Shown here: piece by piece, positions 11,091 to 23,000 of the stretch
Numbering within the stretch: position 1 is the stretch's first letter
Layout of the letters: each line of letters starts with the position of its first letter
NCBI RefSeq assembly: GCF_900496995.4
Contig: NC_044004.1
Location: 1,550,001-1,614,000, forward strand
Source of the DNA: Aquila chrysaetos chrysaetos
Lineage: Eukaryota; Chordata; Aves; Accipitriformes; Accipitridae
Direction of reading: 5' to 3'
DNA: 64,000 nucleotides
The notes under the pieces: model-generated
Database searches by the model: none
The model's input: the letters and a program-made list of their open reading frames with translations, nothing else
What the model was told of the DNA's origin: nothing
Made by a program: the position numbers and the translations under genes

Positions 11091-14000
11091 CTGTGGTAGA
11101 AACCAAGAGGAACATTCAGCAAATCACAGGAAAACCGCTGCTCCCTTTAGCGCTTGCAAAATGCAGCGACAGCTGAAGCAATCATATTTTCTACGTCTGT
11201 CTGCTTTCTAAATCTGACCTGATGAGCCTGAGACATTGTGCAGCTATCACATCCTGTCTTTACAAAACAGCTTTCCCATGTGCCATGCAGTCACCCAAGA
11301 ATACTGGAGCCAGAACAACTGCCCAGACATCCAGACCAATGCAGCCTCCTCCATATGGTTAGAGGTGACCATGGAGCACTTCTACCAGCTGGGTGAATCA
11401 CTTAGCAGGGTTTCCCCAAAGACTGTGTCAAACCTCTCTCCCCCGACAATCAAAAGCTAAGGGTGTGGGCACAACAGAGGCCATTAGCCTGGCATAATGA
11501 GGCCTGCCATTAGCTACTCCCCCTTTCTGGGGCTTTCCCCTCCCCCAGTCCTCCAGCAGCAGGCCTGGATGACGGCAGGAGAGGAGAATTAAAAGCTGAA
11601 TGTAAAAGCTGAATTAAAAGCTCTTCAGGATGAGAGCCCCGGGGGTGTTGGGTCTCCCAGCAGAGCTGGGGCTGCCAGACAGGCTGGAGCAGCACAGGGG
11701 AGCAGGACCCAGACAGACCTCATCCCAGTAAAGTTGAGATGCTCATAACCCACAACATGAACTACCTGCAGCACCACAAAGGGCTTGCTGGGTGCAGCAG
11801 GGTTGTACTTGTCCTTCCACTCAGGTGAACCCCATCAGCAGCATTTTACATGTTGAGTTGGGGAGGCAGAAGGAGTGGCAGCAGACCAAGGGAAGGAGAA
11901 GGCACCCGCGTGAGACCGTGCCTTCAGACGTATCACACAGGTATTTTGCTTGCCTCAACATGCCAGTGTTTGAAATACAGCCAGGCAAGCGGCATTTGAG
12001 CAAGGCTCCAGGAAGTACTTTCCCTCTGCTTCCGCCAGGAGAAAAAACCCTTCAGGCCTTCAATCAGGCAGCTATCACATCCTCCACCTCTCATTTCTTG
12101 TGGATAACCAGGCATTGGCTCGCACACTGTACAATAAAAACCCCAAACCAAAGCAAGCAATGGGAGAAGAGAGATGGGGTGAGAAGGTCCAGAAACCAGG
12201 TCATGGAGGAAGGGAGGCCAGTGGGAGGCTGGGCAACCAGGATCAAGGATGTCAGGGTTAATACACATGGTTCCGCTCGCACTGTGGCAGGACCCCTTTC
12301 TACCTCCTCCAACACCAGTTCTCTGCACTTCTGTCACCAGCTCTAGAACATCTCGAGCTGGTGGGAACGCTGCTCTCACCTCAGTGGTAGGTTCCTACCT
12401 TTAACTTCTTTGAGTCTGTTTTCTCCGGGTGAGAAGACGGGGCCACAGGCTGGACACTGCTCGTGGTGACTGTCTTCAGCTTCTCCAGGCCATTGCTCAG
12501 AGCGGTCGTCAGGCTGGACCTGTGCTGCTGCTTCTTCTCACTGGAGACCTCTTGCACCACAGCGCTGATGGGTTTCACTGGGTGAGGACTAAGGAGAACA
12601 AGGAAGTTGGACAGTTAACACCCTCCCAAGTTGGGGAGTGATGCTGCTGGCTCTCCCTATGGTTTTTATGGGGATGGGATGCACTTATCAAATTTAGTCA
12701 GCTCCACACAGCTAAATCCTCTGTGCCTGTGTTGCCCAAAGCTCACCTGCTTTGAGGAGAGCCAGCATCCTGCAGAGCAGGCAGCCCACAGCACTCTCCA
12801 GCACCGTTTCCACCCAGAGATGAGATAAGGAGCCCCACAACATGTGTTTGGCTGAGATACAGAATGGATCCCTGTACCCACACCTATACTGCTCAGCCCA
12901 CACAGGGAGTGCTGTGGGTCAAAACTCCCGGCTGCCAGGCATTAGTATAGCTGGGGAAATTTAACCCAGGTCCAGTATAATCAGAGGCTGCTACAGCCAC
13001 TGCCCAGAGGCACATTTTGATGCCCAGGAGCCCCCAGATTAGTGTCTGGGGTCACCACTGATGCTTCAGGGATGCTCCTGCACCACTGTGCATCAGTTCC
13101 TGCACTGCCGCAGCCCAAGAACTGGGCTCCACCTGCCTGGAAGACACCACCGAATTTGTCCCCCTCCTTGATTTATTTTTGCCTCACTCTTCACCCAAAA
13201 GATTGACTCTGGGCTTAAACAAAGTATGTTTGCTTTTCAGCATGATGGAAAGAGAAGTGGCCTGATACTACCTTCCTGGAAGGAACAGACCTACCTGCGC
13301 ACTGTATTCGGGATGAAAAGATCTTAAAATCTACCCAGGAGCTCTGCGAAGCCTCTGTGCTCATCAGATGCAGCAGCTGCCCCGCAAAGGGCGATAATCC
13401 CAACTGCTGTGCACCCAAACAACGCTGCAGGGGAAGGGGGACATCTTGCTCACAGGAGCTCTCAAGCAAGGCGGGCAAGCGCAGCCTCTCTTTACAAATG
13501 GGGACCTCAGAGTGTTGGTAGGACGGGTTGTGGGAGGAGAAATAACACCCACAGTCACTGTGTGAGCTGTTAGCCAGGCTGGGACAGACCCCTCTCAAGT
13601 CCAGCTTGTGCTGTAAGCGCTCGACTGTGCTTTATTTCCATTTTGGAAGCAGAGCAGGTGGCTTTCAACCCTGCTCCAGGTCAGAGATGATGGGTGAGGC
13701 TGGGACAAAGGTAGCATCACATACGGCATCAGGTGGGCGGCCCAAGTCCTCAAGGCTGGTGTCCTCATGCCTTGTCAGTGGTGACGGGATGAGGATGTAC
13801 CAAGTAGTCTCCCCATTGTGCTGACAGGGCATGTCTAGAAGTCCTCTTCAACCACGATGATGCCCCCGTCATCCATTTGCTGGACGAGGACAGCAATGGT
13901 AGCCACTGACCAGCTCCAACAAGCCAAAGGGTCAACACCCCTTGTCAGAGCTGTCCAAGGACGTGGACAGAGCCCACGTTCCTGGGCAGCTTGAAAGGAT

Positions 14001-17000
14001 GGAGAGGGATCCCACGAACCTAAGTGGGAGTCCACTGACAGCGTTAGGAGTTGGAGAAGTTGCTGTTCTGCACATCAGCTTCAAGCACTCTCCACCGTGG
14101 ACTAAACCCTTCACCAGCAGAGCTACAAACACCATGATACCACGTTACAAGCGGTCCGGCAGTTGTCCATTTGTTACGATGTAAAATGGGGTGAGGGTGA
14201 ACTGGACCGGAGGCCATGCACAGATCCTGAAAAATTGCTCATTCCCAAGTCCTTTAAAAAAACACAAGTAATGACTTTGCTTGCTTGAACCACTGCTGGC
14301 CTCCTTCCTAGCCCCAAAGGAGGTGGGGTTCACTGCAGGATCTGGGGAACACAGCTCTACTACCACTGTAGAACTTCTACCATTCCTAAAAACACAGTGT
14401 CTGGGAAGGAGAGTGGCTGGGGAGCCACCAGGACTGCTCATCACAGCCAGATCTGAAGACAAGCAGCCCCAAATGCCACTGTCACCTCATGCATCCCCAC
14501 AGCATCCCCACAGCCAGCACAGAGACTAAGACCAGGGTACAGCTGCAGAAGCAGGAGACTGACAGCCCTAAACAAGACGTCTGCAGGCCACTGGCTGGCC
14601 ACCACGAACACTCAAACCATTTTAAACCTCGGATGGGGACCTCTTTTGGACCAAAGTTACCATGGCCACTCTACAGAATGAAAACCAGCAACAGCCATGG
14701 GATAGCTTGAATGCATTTTGAAAGCAGGGGGACATTTCCCACTGTAAGTCTGGTCACACGCAGCTTTCAGCCCCATTGCCAGTGGAAACACATTAATTTA
14801 GCAGAGCTGGAAAAGGTATTTAAAAAAAAAAAATCATTATCCCATTCTTTCCCACTGAGAGGGTAGTGTGTGCAGGGCTCCTGCTGAGCAAAGCAGAGGC
14901 TCTGCCCCCATCGGCTTGTCACTCTGAGAGGTTCCAAAAGTAAGAGGCATTGCTCCACCTGCGTCCTGCCCTGGGATGGTCGGCACTGCATACTTCCAGG
15001 GGAGCAGAGGTTGCTTCACGTCTCGGCCACATCTGAAGTCCTGATGGATCCGCCAAGATGCTGGACCTGCTTCCATCCACCAGTCAATGAATGTGAACTT
15101 GAGAGTAGAATTAGTTGCTGACACCGACAGCCTGCCTAATCCAGTACTGCATCTCTGAGTGGATGTAAGTCTACGATGAAGCTTAACACATCCAAGATGA
15201 AACACCTCAGGGTGACAGTGGCACAGCCCTGGTCCCTCTCTCTGAGCAAGCTTTGCTGGGTCACAACACAGCTTTCACCGATGCTCCCGAGGTCATTGGT
15301 GAGCACAGTGAAAAACCAGGGAGATTGCCCTACAGCAACTTGGAAATTAAGTTTTTATCAACCCATTAAAATGCTTCTCACAGAGAACAAGACAACAAAT
15401 GCAAGGAAATCAGTCTCTCGTGGGTAAGTTGCTGTGCCTGCAGCAGCACACAGCACCCAAGGGTCAGACCTCCATGAAGAAAGGGTCTATGGGAGGAAAG
15501 GGAATGACTGAACTCAGGATCAGTAGCATTTCTCCCAGGTCTGTCTGTGGACGTGGCAAGCCACTCTCCGAGCTCCAAGGGTTCCACGGGGAATATATTC
15601 GATCACAGAGAGTTGCACATGTTTTAACGTGAAACCTCATTTTCAGAAGAGAACAATTCTGCTGCACTCCTGACGCCGGGAAGGCACAGAGCAGCATGTG
15701 CCAATACCACCTCAGCACCTGCAATGTCCCCAATCCTGTCACGCACAAGTGCCAGGACATGCTACAATGGTCACACATGTGAATTCCCAATCGATGGGCA
15801 AGGAGCTGCACAACTGCTGGGTTCCTCCAAGGCAGTGGAGTCCCCAGAGCACTGTCACGGGCTGTCCTTTAGGTCCCACCTGTACCAGGGGATGTGACCA
15901 GAGACGCCTTCCCAGCGATGAAAGCACCATCCCACCCTTCCCCAAAGAGCGGAAAGGGGAGTCTCCGTACACTTGAGTGTTGCAACTGATGCTCCGAGCA
16001 CTCACCTTACCCCAGCGGCACCGGTTTTGTGGCGAGAGCCCTCCCTCGCTGCAGGCGAGCGGGAAAGGATCTGCAAATGCAATCCCAACACGTGGTCTTC
16101 TGGACTCTGAATTCCCTGGCTGTATCTTCAAACATGGCACACAAGAAGCTGTTCCAGGAGGGCACAACTGCCCAGCTCACTGTGACCAGGCGGTGCCCCA
16201 GCCAGACTAGGCAGGAGGTGCTGGTGTCACTCAGATATACAAGGCTACCATTTGACTTGCCATCTTGAATAAGATGGCCAGCAGAGAGCCCTCTGGCCAC
16301 CTGGGAAGAGGACATGGGACCCAACACCCAGTTTTCATCCCTTCTGAGGAGGGCACATAACCCCAGCACACCAGACTCTCAATAATCCACACCAGGTACC
16401 AGCTCCTCCTTTATCTGATGGAAGAGAAAGACACTTTTGTCCCAGCTAAGCCCTAATGCCTGTTCTAAGTTGGAAGTCTTTCCTTTTTCCTTCCACCTTT
16501 TTTCTACCTTATCTTTTCTTTGCCTATGTGCCACTGACCAGCCTAATATGAGATGATTCTAGGAAAGGCAAGCATCACCACAGGGAGCTGGAAAAGAGCC
16601 TTTCCACCTTGCCTCTCTCCCCCCATGACAATTAGTCACATCTCCCCAACCTTATAAAGTAGTGCAGATCCTCAGAGCCTTCCACAGAGACCTCAGTAAC
16701 TCTTCAAAGGTTCTTCAATCACGGCAGCAAGCATCCAAAACATCCGTGTTTTACAGGTAGAGAAACCAGACCAGAGATGTTCAAGGACTTCTCAGATGCA
16801 TCTCATGGCAGAAGCCAGCACTGACATGATGACCAGCTCTTAGGTCCAAGGCCACTTTCCTCCCATGAGCCAGTCAGCCCTTGGATGGATGCAGAGTCAA
16901 GCCCAAAGGCGACTGTGAGCACATACCATTGACAAAGAGCGCCCTGGGACTACACTTTTCTCATTGCTTGATTTTACCCTTTGGGATTGCAGGACACTTC

Positions 17001-20000
17001 TCTTTCCATGAAACGTAACAAACATTACCAAAATTCAGGAGGTTTCTGTATACCCTCTATCTGCAAATTTTGAACAAGGTTATTTGTTGGAGGATAAATA
17101 ATCCAATTAAGAATGATTTGAGGATCTGGCCTCAATAAAGAAAAAAAAAATCAGCTAACAGAGCCATCTCTTCCTGGTCTTTGCTCCCAAGGTCATTTTG
17201 CACACCAAACCCACGCTCGAGCCAAGGAGGGATCCCCATGCAGAAGGGCTGGAGCTCAGCTAAGTTCCACTATCCCCATCCTCCTGCCCTCTCTCGCCCC
17301 CAGGGCCATGACCAATATTACTCTTGGGCCAGACAGGATTTTATCATTTCAGTGCCCCCACAAAGCTCCATTTGCCTTCTGTCACAGAAGTGAGGCTGAT
17401 CAAATAAATCAGTGCTAGAAGACCCAGGTCCCCACATAAACCGTAAGAGTTTGATCCTTGATACTCTGGGCAGACAGAGCCCATGACAATCTCCTGCTCA
17501 GGCAGACCAGGGGAAGGTGTACCAGGAAACTAGATGAACTGAAGGACACAGAGCAAGACACCATGCCCTAAACTCAGCATCTTTCTCTGCTTCACAGCAT
17601 TTCTACAAGCCCAAGACTGACGTGGGAGGAAGAACAGCCCCTTCGTTCCCCTGATGCACCACCACGGTACCCCCCTTCCCATTCCCGTTATCCTCCAGGC
17701 TAAGTCCCACTTGCTTCATAACCAACGGGCATCTCAGCAGGAGGGAGGGGAGAACGACATTTTGCCACCGTCCTGGTGAAACTGCTTTTTTTTTTTGGCT
17801 ATGGAGAGAAGGTTTTTAGTACCTGATGGTCATTTAAAAAGGAAAGAAACCAAAGCTGAATTAATGAAAAGGGAAGGGGCGGTAGCTGTGCACATGCCAT
17901 GAAGGAACTCATGAGAGCATAAACAGCTGGAAGCTCTCCTGGCAGACATGGAAAATGCACCTATTTTGCAAGCACAGGGAAGATGATGGAGCCAAAATTA
18001 GCATTGAGTGGAATGCGGATGCAGTTCTGCTGTGGCTGAATTTTCAGCTGGGGCAGGTCTTGGATGCGTCAAACTGTTTGCCCTAGTTTAGGGCAAACAC
18101 AGGACACCAGTGGCCATTCCCTACCATGATCCAAGAGAGCCAAGGCTTCAAGCTCTTCAGGCTGGACTCTCTGGGACCATGGGAAGGTGAGGGAGATAGG
18201 ACCTGCAGCAACACGTGGAGCGGCCTCCTTGGAGTCAGTGCAACCGTGAGCTGCTGACACTGAGCCGGGGTCAGTCTTATCGGCCCCCTGATAAGAGCAG
18301 AAGGGAGACAGGGTTCACCTCTACCAAATAACACACCCTTCGCCTTCCCCGGAGTGCTCACCTGGTCGTCTGCTGGAAAAAGGGCTTCTCAGCTGGCTGT
18401 GTCTCCCTGGGCAAAACCACGAGTGCTGAAGCTTGTGTGTCACCGGACTGCGGCAAAGGGCAGGGCTGGGCGGCTGCGCGGCTGGTCGCGGCAGAGACCC
18501 CGCTGCTCGCGGGGCACGCAACAGGGGAAGGGAAATCAAACTGTTTAGGGTTAGTTGCAGCCACAAGGAAAGGGGTGGAGAAGGCCAAGGGCTGGCTGTC
18601 ATGCAGGAAAGGAGGCTTGCCTAGCAGGTCCCTGGGGAGGTTAGTGGACTGGAAGCCTTGCCCAAGGGCTTCCTCGTGGAGGTTGGTGAAGCCGAAGCCT
18701 CCCTGACCGAGCCTTTCAGGCAGCACAGCTTGAACAGGGAGGGGGTCTGGTGACTTCTCCACAAAGGGATTGCTTGGGGAGTTTGGGCTGAGTGCCAGAG
18801 CAAAGGGATTTCTCGGGGCTGAAGCGTCCTGCTCATGCCTCTCCTCCGCCCTATCTGGCTTCCAGAAATCGGCCTTCTTGAAGTCTATCCTGCTGTCTGT
18901 GGAGCATCGGTGCCACGGCCCCTCGGGCTCGCTGGCGGGGGGTCTGCCCTGCTCTGCCTCCCGCGGAGGGCCGACTACTGCCACAGAGGCACAAGGCTCG
19001 GGCTGGCCTCCCGCTCGCCCAGAGGGGCCGGCCACCGGCCTGTGCCACCCCTCACCATCACCCCATGCCGGCTCTGGCTGGGGTGGACTCTCCCCACGCG
19101 CTAACCTTTGGGGTCGTGCCGCCGGACCGAGACCCGCAGGGTGACCGGCTGCCTCCTGCTCTTCCAGAGCCGTCCAGAAGATTTCCGGCTGGCCCAGGTC
19201 TAGCTTGGAAGGTAGGTTTAGTCCTGGCATACTGAGCTCCTCAGGGAACGGCTCCTGTTTGGAGGCCATCTCCTGCTCGGCACTGTCTGCGGTCCCCATC
19301 AGAGGAGATACACTTTGCTGGCTCCAGCTCTCCTTAGCACCCGACTGGCCTAATCCATCTAGGGAAAACTTCGATGGGCAAGTCTCGAACTGCTCAGCCA
19401 CATCCGTCTCATTCATCTCTGACTGGTCTTCCCCCAAAGAGGTGTCCCCTTTTGCCAGCTCACTAGCTCTCGCCTCCGAATTAGCAGCTGAGTCTGTAGC
19501 AGCAGATTCAGCATCCTCAGGGACTGGAAACTCGCTCCCTGCTTCAGCTACGTCCACTCCCAGTGCGGGAGGGCTGGGAGACACCGGGACAGAGGGCTCG
19601 CTGCTCAGACGACTCCTCGGCAGCTCTACATCTGCGTTTGGGCCCTCCACATCTTCCCATCGCTCCTCGCTGCCTTGCTGCCTCGGCTGTGGGTCGCAAG
19701 CATCCTCCTCCTCGGCGTTCCCTCCGCCGCCTGCGGCTGCAAACCACCTTGGAGGTTTGGGGGGCGGCGCGGCCGAGCCGGCCGCTGTCTCGTCCCTCTC
19801 TCTGGTACCTGTCCATGGAGAGAGGACGACGTGCCTCTCACGGATGTCAGAGCTGAGTTTTACACGGCTTTCACTGGCCTCGAGCCGCATGCTAGCCTGG
19901 AGCCGGTAGACTGAAGTCCGTATGTCGAAAGCTTCCTCCTCGCTACCAGCAACCTGGGGCTCCGTCCCTGGCTCGGGGGCCACGGGGAACCGTCGTGCTG

Positions 20001-23000
20001 CCACGTCTGTGAGCACCCGCGGGGGCACGGCAGCCACATTGCTGCCTGGCAGGGTTTCAGAGGCGAGCTCGGGGGCAAAGGTGCTTCTGGGCAACACGCA
20101 AGTGGCAGCCCGAGATCCGCTTTTTGCTTCAAAGGCACCTTCACTGAGGAAGGCTGGCCGCGGGCTGAATGCGCTCTCCTGATCCATGCGATCCTGCTCA
20201 GCCACACTTTGGGCGCTCTCTGACAGGTCAGGAGCGGTTTCAGTGGCTATGGTCATCCATCCATTTGTCCCTGCACTAGAGAGTTCCTCCTCATTACTGT
20301 CCCCTTCCTCCCTAGCACTATTTTCAGCAGTTAGTCGTGTTGAAGTCTCTTTTTCCCCTGGATTTCCTGATGCAAACGCAGCTGTCCAAACTGTAGGCGT
20401 GCTGCTTTTCCTCCTCCTTCCCATTGACCCCGCAGACACAGGGCTCAGCACATCCTCTATCACAGTCGCTTCCTGGGTTGTGCTCACCAAGTTTGCCCCC
20501 ACGTCTAAACCAGAGAAGTTTGTCCAAGACCGCAGAGTCGTGGGCATTTCACTGCCAATTTGTGAATCGGCCTTTTCAAATACCTTTGTCCCCTTCTCGT
20601 GAGCTGGCTCAGCCAATCTTTCTGTTGGGCTGGCTGCATCAGGATCATCGATAAAAGCCATGCCCTCTGCTGCCACCGAAGCGAAGAAGTTTTCCTTCTT
20701 CAGTTCTGGTTTGAGCCTGCTGGTTGCAAAGGCATCGAAGGTATCGTCCCACTCTGAGAGGGGAGGAGGGATGGCAGGTTTCTCATCTGGAGGAGGAAGG
20801 TCTCCTTGTGATGGGGGAGTAGTTTCTGGAACAGGGACACAAACGCTTTTGGCTGGAGACTCCCTCTCTGGGTCTTTATGTCTTAGGGAGGCAGAGGGAC
20901 TGCAATCCTCAGAGGAATAAAAGTTCCCAGCGACCTCTGTTGAAGCATGCGGCCCAGACGAGAAACTAGAGAAAAAGTGAGTAGGTGAAGGAGAATTTAG
21001 TACCTGGTCAGTGAGGAGGTCCTCAAAGAAGGGATTGCTCTGCAGGGAGTTGAGGAATGGGTTGGTAGGGGACAAGCATCCGGACTGACTGTCTCCAATA
21101 GCGGGAGAGAGGTTAGCGCTTGGCATGCTAGCGAGATGGGCTACAGCGGCAGGAGGAAACTGGGCAGGGGAGCAGGGAGGAAAATGAGAAGGAGCATCTG
21201 AGCTGGTTTCTACCTGAGGAGACACTTCCAGGCTGTGGAGGGAAGACAAAACAGTCCTCCTGGTTAATGCTGTGACAGTGCTGTAAGCATACACCACACA
21301 CACCACAAACGCTTCGGTTCAAAGCAATGCAATGATCAAATACATACTCGTCTCTCTTGTTAGGCAGAGCAATGATTATGGAGTCAAGGCGTGGAAAGGG
21401 CATGCACGACAAAAAGGAAAGGGCAGCCCTTCTAAAACAGTCCTCCAAATTTCCCCTTTCTGCCTTAGCAAGCCCTAAGACTCAGGAGCCCGAGAGGTTT
21501 TTCTCACCTCCTGCGGCCCAAGGACTCAGCCCATTTTTTTTTTGTCCCGACGTTGGTGTGTACCAAGGGCAGGCTGGGCACGAGGAGCTGGGCTGGGCTC
21601 TTGGATCAGGATTACGTGAGCCAGTAAGAGCACGCAGGAGTGAGTCTTTCCCAGTTTACCCCAGTGCCTCGTTACTTGTTTGGCAACATATCAGGACGAC
21701 AGCAGACGCGGTGCTCCCTCTCGGACACGATGGAGGGTAGCGCAGCTGCGGGTGGCCAAGGAACAAGAGCCGAGCAGGAGGGAGCACATGGCCAGGATGT
21801 GGCCCTGGCTCCACTCTTGACTCTGCCCAGCCTCCCTGCATGCCCTTTGTCAAGTCGCTTCTAGCCTGAGATCCTGAGACGCCTGAAACCATCTTGGGAG
21901 AAAGGGATTCAACACATCTCGAATTCAGACTGTCAGTCTCCTGCACCTCACCCCAAGTCAGGCAGCTGGTCCTTCGCTGCCTTTTCAAGAGGGACTACAC
22001 TAACCTTTCTTTGGGATTTCATTGATCTTCTTCTGGGAACTCCTCCAGCAATGAGCATCACCACCCCTGAGGAAGACTTGCCAGGCCAGGGCTGCCCATC
22101 TTGGAGGTTTTCACATCACAAAGGGTGCGGTGTGGACACCCCACGTCCCAACCGCTGCCCCCACTGCCACTCACTCCTCCTGAGCCCCCATCCCTTTGAC
22201 TCACCCCTGCCAGGAGCAATCCCGTCCCCAGGATGGAAGCACCCAGCACCAGCACATGGAGCTGCGCTGCCCTGTAACCAAGCCAGCAGGATTATTTCCT
22301 TCTGCATCAGCCGTGACAGCCAAGCTTCAAAGAGACCCCAGTCTTGGTTTGGGAGAAATACGGACATCGGTCAGCCAGTACTGGGCATATCAAAGTTTAA
22401 CGAGGAATGAATAAAGTAATTCTTTGCCAATATGCACAGGGTATGTCCCGCCCTGGAGCTACATCATGGTATTTCCTTGCCTCACCTGAGCTGCTGGTAG
22501 GGATCACAGGCGGCACTGGAAGATCACGGTCAACGTGCTGTCAAATGGCAAAGTTGCTTGGACAACTATTTTCATCTGTCATTATGGATGCACAAAAAGC
22601 CTTAGACACATTTTAAAGAGCAAAAATGCCATCTTGAGGCAAAAGTTAATGATGTGTGAAGGTGCAGTCAGCATCGGTTGCTTTTAAAGCAGGCAGGGTT
22701 ACATGCCGGCAGCGCACCTTGGACCATGAGTGATGCACAGACGGGCAGGAGCCCATGCACACTGCAGCAGAATGGTAGGACCCACTTCTCCCTGCTCCTG
22801 GCAGCTTCAAAGCCCCCCCTCACGCATCATCTTCTGAGCGGCTACCTTGGAAAGGTGCCTATTTGTGCAATCAATTCCAAAGTCCCCCCGTCCTGGTTTT
22901 CAGGTAGGTAACACACACAGCAAGCGGCCAAGCATGATAGGCTCAAGTCCAGCACCCATCACACACTACGCCAGATACTACCTAGCAGAACTAGTAGTTT

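Noticed and set aside
19205-19909. Plus-strand open frame of 234 codons opposite RAB11FIP5 exon 4
   Set aside because: It is a mirror of the coding strand; serine-rich and without domain or splice context.
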